Source of the DNA: Bacteroidia bacterium | GTDB taxonomy: Bacteria > Bacteroidota > Bacteroidia > Bacteroidales > UBA932 | Length of the DNA stretch: 54,948 nucleotides | NCBI GenBank assembly: GCA_030529945.1 | Contig: JAUMVX010000012.1 | Span: 1-54,948 of the forward strand | Direction: 5' to 3' | Shown here: positions 18,320-25,608 of the stretch, piece after piece | Layout: each line of letters begins with the position of its first letter | Numbering within the stretch: the stretch's first letter is position 1 | The notes under the pieces: model-generated | The model's database searches: none | Seen by the model: the letters and a program-made list of their open reading frames with translations, nothing else | Told to the model about the DNA's origin: nothing | Position numbers and translations under genes: made by a program

Positions 18320-18364
18320 GCAAAGACGAGCTGAAGCACCGAATTATTTTTTAGGAATCACTTA
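18320..18364 (+). repeat. Relic E: right-end fragment of the 162-bp element
   Basis: Forty-five bases between the glycosyltransferase and malQ match the right end of copies A and B: CAAAGACGAGC, then GCACC, then TTATTTTTTAGGAATCAC and the terminal TTA at 18362-18364. The left part of the element is absent. Confidence 0.65.
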
Positions 18365-18379
18365 GAAACAATAACCGAT

Positions 18380-20431
18380 ATGACCATTACTTTCAGTATC
18401 GAATACAAGACCCGCTGGGGCGAGAATCTCTCTCTGGTGAGCGGGGCGCGGCGCTTCCCGATGAGCTGGAGCGAAGGCGGAATATGGAGCGTGGAAATCC
18501 GCGGAGCCGAAAAGCTCGCGGGCGGCTACTGCTATGAACTGAGCGATGCTACGGGAACACTGAGGCGGGAATGGAACCTGCACCGCCTCGAAGTGCCGAA
18601 GGGCCGCAAGGCACTTCAGATCAGGGACTACTGGATCGACCCTCCGCAGGGCTGTCCTTTCCTTCACAGGCACTCTTCGCCTGTTTTCGACGCTCCGGGC
18701 TTCCGGGGCGCGGGCACGGCAGTTCCCGTATTCGCGCTTCGCGGCGCGGATGATTTCGGCATCGGAGAGTTCCTCGACCTCAAAGGGCTTGTGGACTGGG
18801 CGGCGGCGACCGGGCAGATAATCATACAGCTGCTTCCTATTAACGACACCACCATCCGAGGCGACTGGACGGACTCCTATCCTTACACTTCCTGCTCGTC
18901 CTTCGCGCTTCATCCCCAGTTCATAAACCTTCCGGCCGCCGGACTCCGCAGAAGTGCCGGATACAAGGCTCTGCAGGCGGAGCTGAACGCTCTTCCGCAG
19001 ATAGACTATGTCCGGGTGAATTCCGAGAAGAACGCTCTTCTGCATAAACTTTTCGCGCAGAAAGGGGCGGCAGTTCTGGAAAGCTCGGATTACAAGGATT
19101 TCTGCGAGCGCAACAAGTTCTGGCTCAAGCCTTACGCCGTTTTCTGCGCCCTGCGTGACAGTCTCGGCACAGCAGATTTCAGCAAGTGGGGCGACTATGC
19201 CCGCTACAGCGAGAGGAAAGCCGATGCGTACCGCGAGGCGCACCTCTCTGAGGTGGATTACCACTGCTATGTGCAGTATCTCGCCGACTCACAGATGAAG
19301 GAAGTCTGCGCCTACGCCCGCGCGAAAGGGATATATTTCAAGGGCGATCTTCCTATCGGAGTCGGGCGCTTCAGCGCCGAGGCCTGGATGTACCCGAAGC
19401 TCTTCAATATGGATTCCCAATGCGGAGCTCCGCCGGACGCTTTCGCGGCCGACGGTCAGAACTGGGGCTTCCCGACGTACAATTGGGACGAGATGGCCCG
19501 GGACGATTACGCCTGGTGGAAGGCGCGTCTTCGCAAGATGGCGGAATATTTCGACGCTTTCCGCATAGACCACATTCTCGGATTCTTCCGTATATGGGAG
19601 ATTCCCGTGCCCGAGAAGAGCGGCCTTCTGGGGCATTTCAGCCCTGCGCTGCCGTACAGCGGGGAGGAGCTTCGCTCGAGGGGGCTGCCGATTGAAGGGC
19701 TTTTCGTGGAGGACCCGAGGAAGAAGGACTATTGGCATCCGCGCATAGCCGTGCAGTTCTCGGAAAGCTATCAGCGTCTGAACGACTGGCAGAAATGGTC
19801 GTTCAACGAGCTGTATGATGATTTCTTCTATCATCGCCACAACGCTTTCTGGAAGGAATGCGCTATGAAGAAGATTCCTTCGCTGCTCGGAGCCACGGGA
19901 ATGCTCGCCTGCGGTGAGGATCTGGGTATGATTCCGGCCTGCGTACCGGAAGTGATGTCCTCCCTGAGGATATTGTCTCTGGAGATACAGAGGATGCCGA
20001 AAGACCCCGCTCAGACTTTCGCAAGGCCTTCGGAGTATCCGTACCTGAGCGTCTGCACTACTTCGACCCACGATATGTCGCCGCTGCGCGGATGGTGGCA
20101 CGAAGAGGACAGGGGCCTGATTCAGAGGTATTACAATGAGATTCTGGGTCGCCCGGGCGAGGCCCCCGCCGACTGCGGGGCTGACATCTGCGAGCAGATA
20201 GTCCGTGACCATCTGCAGTCGCCTTCGATGCTGACCATCCTCCCGGTGCAGGACTGGCTGTCTATGGACGAGCAGCTCCGGCTTGCGGACCCTATGGGCG
20301 AGAGAATCAACGTCCCCGCCATCTGTCCGTACTACTGGCGCTACCGTATGCACCTGAGCGTGGAGCAGCTTCTCTCCGCCGACGCCTTCAACGGACGGCT
20401 ATCGCGGCTGATCGCAGAATCCGGCAGATAG
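18380..20431 (+). CDS. malQ: 4-alpha-glucanotransferase (GH77), DPE2-like
   Basis: A 683-residue amylomaltase that transfers alpha-1,4-glucan segments in maltodextrin or glycogen metabolism. The first 95 or so residues form one starch-binding CBM20-like domain (TITFSIEYKTRWGENLSLV...GIWSVEI). The GH77 barrel follows, with an insertion as in plant DPE2: nucleophile Asp in FDAFRIDHILGFFRIWE, acid/base Glu in ACGEDLGMIP, and transition-state Asp in TSTHDMSPLRGWW. Relatives in Bacteroides usually carry two CBM20 modules and near 890 residues, so this copy appears to have a single one. No signal peptide, so cytoplasmic. A fragment of the 162-bp repeat family ends 15 bases before the ATG. Confidence 0.93.
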   Translation: MTITFSIEYKTRWGENLSLVSGARRFPMSWSEGGIWSVEIRGAEKLAGGYCYELSDATGTLRREWNLHRLEVPKGRKALQIRDYWIDPPQGCPFLHRHSSPVFDAPGFRGAGTAVPVFALRGADDFGIGEFLDLKGLVDWAAATGQIIIQLLPINDTTIRGDWTDSYPYTSCSSFALHPQFINLPAAGLRRSAGYKALQAELNALPQIDYVRVNSEKNALLHKLFAQKGAAVLESSDYKDFCERNKFWLKPYAVFCALRDSLGTADFSKWGDYARYSERKADAYREAHLSEVDYHCYVQYLADSQMKEVCAYARAKGIYFKGDLPIGVGRFSAEAWMYPKLFNMDSQCGAPPDAFAADGQNWGFPTYNWDEMARDDYAWWKARLRKMAEYFDAFRIDHILGFFRIWEIPVPEKSGLLGHFSPALPYSGEELRSRGLPIEGLFVEDPRKKDYWHPRIAVQFSESYQRLNDWQKWSFNELYDDFFYHRHNAFWKECAMKKIPSLLGATGMLACGEDLGMIPACVPEVMSSLRILSLEIQRMPKDPAQTFARPSEYPYLSVCTTSTHDMSPLRGWWHEEDRGLIQRYYNEILGRPGEAPADCGADICEQIVRDHLQSPSMLTILPVQDWLSMDEQLRLADPMGERINVPAICPYYWRYRMHLSVEQLLSADAFNGRLSRLIAESGR

Positions 20432-20466
20432 CCGGCGCGAGAAACGGGGAATAAAATCCTCGGCAA

Positions 20467-20511
20467 CCCTCCGGCAGGCAGACTCCGGAGGGCTCATTGC
20501 CTGCCGGAGGG
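20467..20511. repeat. Perfect 14-bp inverted repeat after malQ
   Basis: Arms CCCTCCGGCAGGCA (20467-20480) and TGCCTGCCGGAGGG (20498-20511) with a 17-base spacer. No T-run follows, so it is more REP-like than a classical terminator, though it could stop transcripts from malQ. Confidence 0.55.
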
Positions 20512-20516
20512 CTCGT

Positions 20517-20542
20517 CATTGCCGGCTCCGACCGGCAATCCC
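20517..20542. repeat. REP-like palindrome (ATTGCCGG family)
   Basis: ATTGCCGG, a short spacer, CCGGCAAT. The same core occurs at 24837, 25285 and 50152, always in intergenic sequence. Confidence 0.6.
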
Positions 20543-20570
20543 GTTGTTCGTCCACTTTGGAGGGTTCTCC

Positions 20571-20655
20571 GTGCATCGAAATGTACAAAATAGGAGGCAA
20601 ACGCACATCTCGATGTACTTTTATGCATCGAGATGTACAGTTAAAACGTTCTTCG
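20571..20655 (+). repeat. Second repeat family, copy 1 (CATCGAGATGTAC type)
   Basis: About 85 bases that recur at 25142-25227 with roughly four in five bases the same. They include the hairpin arms CATCTCGATG and CATCGAGATG around TACTTTTATG, and end with TAAAACGTT. The core CATCGNNATGTAC occurs several times within the unit. Confidence 0.65.
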
Positions 20656-20715
20656 TTCACCCGATTGACTTCTGACTCCTACCTCAACGCTGAGACGCTT
20701 CCCTAAGATTCCGCC

Positions 20716-21900
20716 CTATCGGTTCCCTTTGGCGCGGTTATGCGTTTTGCATAGCATCTGGCAGTTCCGGATGCCGGTGGAGCCGCCCTTCGACCAGGCG
20801 GTAACGTGGTCGGCATCCATCTCGTCGAGTTTCCAGATACGGGTGCGGCCCGCTTCGTGCCCGATGGCGCAGAGGGGGCAGTTCGAAAGACCCTCAGCCT
20901 TTGCTTTTTCGGTCTGGGCATCATAGACCTTGCGCATAGTGGGCTTGTCGAAGAGGCGCACGTTAAGGAGTTTAGTGTCCCGGCAGCCGCCGAGGACGTA
21001 CTCGAAGATTCCTTTGCGGTTGGTGATGAAATCATCGTGCATCAATTCCCGTACTTTCGCCGAGAGGGCGGTATGGTCGTAGGCCCTGAAGTGGAAACGC
21101 TCGTAGAGTTCACCCCAATCGATGCCCTGCATTTCGGGATAGACATCATCGAACTTACTGTCCACCCAGTCGATTACGGTATTGAAGTAGGTCTTGATCT
21201 CCTGTATGTCGGTATCTCGGCGGTGTTTGCTCATATATGCGCTCACCCTATCCTGCGCGTCCAGATCTCTGCTCACCCATTCGAGAGCCGTGGCGAGGAA
21301 CTGCTGGCGGTTGGCGGGACCTTTGACATAGCTTTCCCAACGCTGGATATTGGCGTTCCGGGAGTTGCTGAATTCTGCCTTGCAGGCGGAGACGAAAGGG
21401 CCAGAATAGACGGCGTTCAGCTCTTCCTGCCGATTGAGGGGGATGCCGGCTATGTTTATGGTCTTGAACCACTCCTTGATTTCATCCTCTGCCCGTTCAC
21501 CTTCTCCCTCACAAACCCAGACGAGAAGTCTGGTCTGGAGGATTTTCTGCTGCAAGCCGTCGTTGAGGCTGTCAAAGTTCTGTTGCAGACCGTCAATCTT
21601 TACGGCGAACTTGTTTCTCAGGAAGCGGCCGAGCGATGTGATGCGCTGCTGGCCGTCGAGAACTTCGAGGCGTCCGCCATCGACTTTGTTGAAGTAGATA
21701 AGACCCAGCGGATAGCCTTTCAGCACGGACTCAATGACGGCTACGTCACGCTTGCCGTCTGCGTAGATGTAATTGCGCTGGTATTCGGGCTGGATGGTCA
21801 GGCGACCGGCAAGACCGTACAGGCCTTTACCTTCCAGTTCGTTGTACTCGAAGCCGTCGCACATCTGGGCTACGGTGTATGTTTCAAGTTTTGTTATCAT
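20716..21900 (-). CDS. DUF262 (GmrSD/SspE-like) protein with C-terminal HNH nuclease
   Basis: A 394-residue protein. The N-terminal DUF262 domain shows [11 protein letters not shown] (about 35-45) and the diagnostic [13 protein letters not shown] (about 78-90), the ParB-like nucleotide-binding motif of GmrS, SspE and BrxU. The C-terminal end has an HNH fold: CPLC, then [30 protein letters not shown]. Proteins of this build cut DNA and are widespread in anti-phage defence. Its ATG overlaps the stop of the adenine methyltransferase by four bases, so the two are co-translated. No canonical restriction enzyme is present, so this protein is the natural candidate for the nuclease partner. Whether it cuts unmodified or modified DNA is not known. 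Confidence 0.88.
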   Translation of the reverse strand: MITKLETYTVAQMCDGFEYNELEGKGLYGLAGRLTIQPEYQRNYIYADGKRDVAVIESVLKGYPLGLIYFNKVDGGRLEVLDGQQRITSLGRFLRNKFAVKIDGLQQNFDSLNDGLQQKILQTRLLVWVCEGEGERAEDEIKEWFKTINIAGIPLNRQEELNAVYSGPFVSACKAEFSNSRNANIQRWESYVKGPANRQQFLATALEWVSRDLDAQDRVSAYMSKHRRDTDIQEIKTYFNTVIDWVDSKFDDVYPEMQGIDWGELYERFHFRAYDHTALSAKVRELMHDDFITNRKGIFEYVLGGCRDTKLLNVRLFDKPTMRKVYDAQTEKAKAEGLSNCPLCAIGHEAGRTRIWKLDEMDADHVTAWSKGGSTGIRNCQMLCKTHNRAKGNR

Positions 21901-23048
21901 TGCGCCTGCTTTTTTCGGATGAGAATTCGGCGATACGGGAGTTCGGGCTTCCCTTCGTCATTCAAGTAGTAGAGGTCGCCGTCGCGAAGGCCCTTGTTCT
22001 GATATTTCAGTTCACGGGGGAAAGGTTTCAAACCCAATTCGAGGCCATAATCTCCGTGAGGGTGGCCGATGATTTCGAACTGTTCGGGGCAATATTTATC
22101 CAGAAATGTCAACGGAACTCCCATTGCACCATCGTAGTCCGAAGGAATGGCATCGGTATAGGGAATTTCGATGGCATCGTAATTCTCATAATGGATATAA
22201 GCTGTCCGGCCCCGGATGTCCTTGTGCTTGCTATGCTTGAAGTTGTCGGCCATTGTCATAAGCTGAAGGGGTTGGTGCCGCCTGCCATGATCAACATTGG
22301 TAAACCAACAAGAGTTGCCCAATCGAGTAAAGTTTCCCTTGTATCCAAGCCGTTCAGCCTTTGCTTTATCACTCTCCTTTACTATGGTTCCATCTGGAAC
22401 TCCAAAAACCATATCTGTCACATATCCTGTCGCTCCAAGCCACAGTCGGTTTTCCTTAATGAGAGGAAAAACCTCCTTATACGAAATTGCGTTCAAGTTC
22501 CCTATAACCATAAACTCCTTCCGGGATTCCATCAGCCATACCACGAATTCGCGAAACAATGAGAACGGTGGATTTGTCACAACCATATCCGCCTCGTCGA
22601 GCAGCGCACGTATCTCCTTGCTGCGAAAATCTCCGTCACCCTCGAGATATTGCCATTCGAGATCGTTGATGTCGATGCGCCCCTCGCCGGTCCGGTCGCA
22701 TTCCAGGACGAATATCTTGCCGCTAATCTTGCTCTTGTCGATGTCGAACCATGGCCGGGAGGTCTCGAAGAGCGTGGGTTCCCAAGGCATTTTGTATTTC
22801 TTGCTCTCGGGTGCGTAGCTCGTGGAAATGAGCTTTTTCAGGCCGAGCAGCTGGAAGTTCAGGGCGAAGAACTTGGTGAAGTTGCTCCACTCGGGGTCAT
22901 CGCAGGGAAGCAACACGGTCTTGCCCCGGAAAGTGTCGGGGTTGAAGTCCAGATAGGCATTGATTTCCTTCTGGATATCGGCATATTGGGTGTAGAACTC
23001 ATCGTTTTTGGCCGCTTTGGCCGCTCCGAGATTGTCGTTTTTCGCCAT
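21897..23048 (-). CDS. EcoRI-family adenine-specific DNA methyltransferase
   Basis: A 383-residue N6-adenine methyltransferase of the M.EcoRI type (PF13651). Motifs: [20 protein letters not shown] at the N-terminus, typical of this family; [13 protein letters not shown] as the SAM-binding region; and [14 protein letters not shown] as catalytic motif IV (NPPF). It would protect host DNA by methylating a specific site; M.EcoRI targets GAATTC, but family members differ. I choose ATG 23048 ([19 protein letters not shown]). A TATATTTG -7 box lies at 23088-23081. Part of the gene (about 22290-22560) is noticeably richer in A/T than neighbouring core genes, consistent with horizontal acquisition. 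It is the first gene of a two-gene unit with the DUF262-HNH protein. Confidence 0.9.
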   Translation of the reverse strand: MAKNDNLGAAKAAKNDEFYTQYADIQKEINAYLDFNPDTFRGKTVLLPCDDPEWSNFTKFFALNFQLLGLKKLISTSYAPESKKYKMPWEPTLFETSRPWFDIDKSKISGKIFVLECDRTGEGRIDINDLEWQYLEGDGDFRSKEIRALLDEADMVVTNPPFSLFREFVVWLMESRKEFMVIGNLNAISYKEVFPLIKENRLWLGATGYVTDMVFGVPDGTIVKESDKAKAERLGYKGNFTRLGNSCWFTNVDHGRRHQPLQLMTMADNFKHSKHKDIRGRTAYIHYENYDAIEIPYTDAIPSDYDGAMGVPLTFLDKYCPEQFEIIGHPHGDYGLELGLKPFPRELKYQNKGLRDGDLYYLNDEGKPELPYRRILIRKKQAQ

Positions 23049-23188
23049 ATTGTCTCCGTCAGCTATTTGTACGTAACACACAAATATAAGGCATTTCCTT
23101 GATATTGACCGCAGAAAATGTGCTGAATCGCAGCGAGAGTCTCTTCACTGTCGTCCTTCAAGCTAAAAACAAGTCTTGACAATAATTC

Positions 23189-23218
23189 TTGCAGAATCGA
23201 TTTTTTGTCGTACCTTTG
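23189..23218 (+). promoter_or_regulatory. Promoter of tRNA-Ser
   Basis: TTG at 23189-23191, a 19-base spacer, TACCTTTG at 23211-23218, the Bacteroidota consensus. It lies 23 bases before the tRNA. Confidence 0.7.
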
Positions 23219-23241
23219 TCTTCCCGCTCCCGGGAAGCACT

Positions 23242-23330
23242 GGAGAGGTGGGTGAGTGGCTGAAACCACCGGTTTGCTAAACCGACGTACGGGTCATTCC
23301 GTACCACGAGTTCGAATCTCGTCCTCTCCG
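23242..23330 (+). tRNA. tRNA-Ser (GCT)
   Basis: Acceptor arms GGAGAGG (23242-23248) and CCTCTCC (23323-23329), discriminator G. Anticodon loop TTGCTAA gives anticodon GCT, reading AGC/AGU. A long variable arm pairs GTACGG with CCGTAC, as required for serine. T-loop TTCGAAT is normal. CCA is not encoded. The gene borders the methyltransferase/DUF262 unit. Confidence 0.97.
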
Positions 23331-23340
23331 CGCTACTTAA

Positions 23341-23386
23341 GATGGCGACTGTCAAGCCGTAAGGCCTTGAGGTCGCCATCATTCGT
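23341..23386. terminator. Terminator hairpin between tRNA-Ser and the acyltransferase gene
   Basis: Arms GATGGCGAC (23341-23349) and GTCGCCATC (23372-23380) with inner pairing CAAG/CTTG, followed on the plus strand by ATTCGTTTTC. It suits termination of the tRNA and may also serve the converging gene that ends at 23389. Confidence 0.6.
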
Positions 23387-23388
23387 TT

Positions 23389-24576
23389 TCAGATTTTCAG
23401 CTTGACTCCCATCTTCACGAAAAGCTGCGCCATCCAGATGCACAGCAGCGAGAAGAGGGCGCATTTAAGCACGCCCACCCAGCCGCTCAGCCACTGCGGA
23501 ATCGAAGGCGACACCACAATCCACAGAACGAGGAAGATATACGGCATCATATAGACCGTCAGCGTCGCATTCCCAGCAGGCCGGAAAGGCGCGAACCAGC
23601 GCGTAATCCCGTGCTCCTCGAGCAGGCGCAGCAGCGTGTACAGAGCCACGGAAAGCGCCGTCACATAGAAGCACCACGGAAGGGTGCCGAGATTCTTCGA
23701 AGTAATCCACCACCGATGCGAAAGAAACGCGAAAGCCGCGACCAGTCCCAATACCGCCCTCTGCCACCCGGAACGGGAACGAAGGCGCATATCGCAGAGC
23801 GAGAGCAGCATACCGCCCATCGCCATCAGCGGCCCGGACCCTTCGCCGAGATGCAGGGCCCCGGCGAAATTCGTGATGATATTGTCCGGAGCGATGAGGG
23901 TCGAGCCGTCACGCAGCCCGCTTGTCACGGCATTCACCACCACCAGCGACAGCCACACCAGAGGCAGCGCCAGCAGCCTCCTGCGGCAGAAAACATAGAG
24001 CGTCGCGCAGAAAAGGTACGCCCAGCCTATCAGCCCCAGAATCCCCCACCAGCTCGCGTGAAGCAGACCTCCGTCCTTCGTGCGATAGGTCAGGGCGAGG
24101 AACACGAGGCAGGCCGCGCCGAGCGCGACCAATCCTTTTTTCCACCTGAAGTCCTTCGGGTACTGATTCCATATCAGGAAGAAGCCGAGGAGCATTATCA
24201 GATAATACACCGCCCGGCCGTAGCCCAATACGGGCGCGAAATTGCTTCCTCCGTTCACGGTGAACACTCCCATCACCAGCAGCGCGAAACTCCTGGATAT
24301 GATGTGTCCCAGAGTGGATTCCCCGCTCAGTCCCTTGGCGTAGCGGCGCTCGATGGCATAGGGAATAGACATTCCCATCGCGAAGAGGAACATCGGGAAC
24401 ACGATGTCCGAGAGTCCCATCCCGTCCTCGTACGTCTCCGTATGGCACAGCCAATGCGGAACATCGAGTACGGTCCAGAATTCATTGACTGCCACCATAA
24501 GGAACATCGTCATCCCCCGCAGCATATCGATGGCGCCGTTGCGGCCGCCCGAGAAATCAGCATTCATTTTCTGCAA
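23389..24576 (-). CDS. NagX/HGSNAT-like membrane acyltransferase (DUF5009 type)
   Basis: A 395-residue inner-membrane protein with about ten or eleven hydrophobic segments. The start NGAIDMLRGMTMFLMVAVNE and SDIVFPMFLFAMGMSIPYA match the family related to human heparan-alpha-glucosaminide N-acetyltransferase and bacterial NagX, which move acyl groups from cytoplasmic acyl-CoA to sugars across the membrane. The usual family His-Asp context near the first loop is replaced by FWTVLDVPHWLCH. Substrate unknown; modification of amino sugars is the best guess. It stands alone on the minus strand. A second, different member is encoded at 37301-38458. Confidence 0.75.
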   Translation of the reverse strand: MQKMNADFSGGRNGAIDMLRGMTMFLMVAVNEFWTVLDVPHWLCHTETYEDGMGLSDIVFPMFLFAMGMSIPYAIERRYAKGLSGESTLGHIISRSFALLVMGVFTVNGGSNFAPVLGYGRAVYYLIMLLGFFLIWNQYPKDFRWKKGLVALGAACLVFLALTYRTKDGGLLHASWWGILGLIGWAYLFCATLYVFCRRRLLALPLVWLSLVVVNAVTSGLRDGSTLIAPDNIITNFAGALHLGEGSGPLMAMGGMLLSLCDMRLRSRSGWQRAVLGLVAAFAFLSHRWWITSKNLGTLPWCFYVTALSVALYTLLRLLEEHGITRWFAPFRPAGNATLTVYMMPYIFLVLWIVVSPSIPQWLSGWVGVLKCALFSLLCIWMAQLFVKMGVKLKI

Positions 24577-24662
24577 ATCTTTTCCGCAAAGGTATAAAAA
24601 TCCCCCCTGCCATCATCCGGCTGTTTTACAATATCGACAAAAAGAAATACCGATAAATGCCG

Positions 24663-24837
24663 TCACAACTCTATCCGATAGCTGAAACTCGGCATTATGG
24701 GAATGAGAGAGACTTTCTTCCACTCCTTCGTGTCGGGAGAGTAGGTGAGCATAAAAGGATTGTGCCGGTTGGTGAGATTATATACACCCAGATTGAGAGT
24801 CTGCTTGACGCGCCTTCCGGTGAAGCGGAAGACGAGA
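24663..24837 (-). pseudogene. Remnant: C-terminal end of a TonB-dependent receptor
   Basis: Read on the minus strand, roughly 57 codons encode a typical TonB-receptor C-terminus: QTLNLGVYNLTNRHNPF, then WKKVSLIPIMPSFSYRIEL and a stop. The phrase NLxNRxNPF followed by a last strand with alternating aromatics is characteristic. Upstream of about 24837 the frame runs straight into REP-like palindromes, so no plug or barrel body is present and no start can be real. A deletion associated with repeat insertion probably removed the rest. Confidence 0.75.
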
Positions 24838-24906
24838 TTGCCGGTCGGGGCCGGCAATGACGTATAAGTCGAGGTCGGCAATGACGTGAAAGTCGAGCCG
24901 ACAATG
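24834..24906. repeat. REP-like palindrome cluster
   Basis: ATTGCCGG and CCGGCAATGACG around TCGGG, followed by two shortened repeats of TCGAG...CGGCAATGACG type. They replace the missing body of the TonB receptor gene. Confidence 0.6.
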
Positions 24907-24975
24907 AAAAATGGATGCGCGGTCGTAGCCGATTATGAATGGAAACTGTCCGTGCTCATTGGACTGTGCCGGTAC

Positions 24976-25059
24976 GGTGGGAAGGCAAGGGTCGCGGGCC
25001 GCATTGGACGCGGAGCGGCCGAGGAGAAGATTGCGGCCACTGACCCTTGCCTCCCCACC
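24976..25059. repeat. Long imperfect inverted repeat
   Basis: Arms of 18 bases, GGTGGGAAGGCAAGGGTC (24976-24993) and its near-perfect complement ending at 25059 (one mismatch). Pairing continues inside with GGCCGCA and TGCGGCC. The structure is about 84 bases and noncoding. Confidence 0.65.
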
Positions 25060-25141
25060 GCTGTCCGGGTTTCAAGTAAGGAGTAAAAATGGCGGAAAAC
25101 GCTCCCTACCGGGCAGGACGGAGGCCGCAGAGAGAGGCGGA

Positions 25142-25227
25142 GTGCATCGAGATGTTCAAAACGCAGGCAAAGCGTACATCCCGATGTACTTTTATACATC
25201 GATGTGTACAGATAAAACGTTTTCCGC
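25142..25227 (+). repeat. Second repeat family, copy 2
   Basis: Aligns with 20571-20655: GTGCATCGA, AGGCAAA, CGATGTACTTTTAT, CATCGA, GTACAG, TAAAACGTT in the same order. The hairpin arms are less perfect than in copy 1. Confidence 0.65.
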
Positions 25228-25282
25228 ACATATCGATGCACAGGCTGACTTGCTGTGGGCTGTAAAGACCGGCGGCAAGACG

Positions 25283-25345
25283 AGATTGCCGGTCGAGCCG
25301 GCAATGACGAGAAAGATCGTGCCGATAATGACGAGGCCGGTGTAT
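25283..25345. repeat. REP-like palindrome (ATTGCCGG family)
   Basis: GATTGCCGGTCGAGCCGGCAAT at its core is the same palindrome as at 20517 and 50149, followed by a degraded second half GTGCCGATAATGACGAGG. Confidence 0.6.
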
Positions 25346-25347
25346 TG

Positions 25348-25399
25348 AAGGCCACGTTTTTGCCCCAAAACGTGGCCTTCGATGTATTAAAGTACATCG
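25348..25399. repeat. Two adjacent perfect hairpins
   Basis: Arms AAGGCCACGTTTT (25348-25360) and AAAACGTGGCCTT (25367-25379), loop TGCCCC; then CGATGTA and TACATCG around TTAAAG (25380-25399). The second shares the CGATGTA core with the repeat family at 20571 and 25142. Confidence 0.6.
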
Positions 25400-25548
25400 A
25401 AGGGATAAGATAAAACGTTTTTTCGTGGCCGTCACTGCCCCCCCCTGTTTTTCACATCGGAACACCCAAAATGACAAATTTTTCAGAAAATCAACATTGA
25501 TTATCAACCGTTTACAAAATTGACCCCAAGAAGCGCGGAAAACAGGAA

Positions 25549-25582
25549 GGGTGTATTCCTTGGAAAATCTTGGAATACACCC
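25549..25582 (-). terminator. Terminator of aspS
   Basis: Arms GGGTGTATTCC (25549-25559) and GGAATACACCC (25572-25582), perfectly complementary, 27 bases after the aspS stop on the minus strand. The downstream side reads TTCCTGTTTTCC, only moderately T-rich. Confidence 0.65.
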
Positions 25583-25608
25583 TCGCTTGATGAATCGGTC
25601 CGCTGCGC

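Larger units (their letters stand above)
24577..25608. repeat. Repeat-rich intergenic region
   Basis: About one kilobase with no intact gene. It contains, from left to right, the tail of a TonB receptor gene (24663-24837), REP-like palindromes (24834-24906), a large inverted repeat (24976-25059), the second copy of the CATCGAGATGTAC repeat (25142-25227), another REP-like palindrome (25283-25345), two adjacent perfect hairpins (25348-25399) and the aspS terminator (25549-25582). It looks like a landing and decay site for small palindromic elements. Confidence 0.7.

Noticed and set aside
20467-20660. A CRISPR array in the region after malQ or at 24834-25400
   Set aside because: Repeats are palindromic and irregularly spaced, spacers are not of constant length, and no cas gene is present.
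20716-23048. The methyltransferase pair as a complete EcoRI-type type II system
   Set aside because: No EcoRI-like PD-(D/E)xK endonuclease frame is present on either strand nearby; the partner is DUF262-HNH.
23242-23330. tRNA-Ser as an integrase attachment site for the defence pair
   Set aside because: I found no integrase gene and no repeat of the tRNA 3-prime end at the far side (20432-20715).
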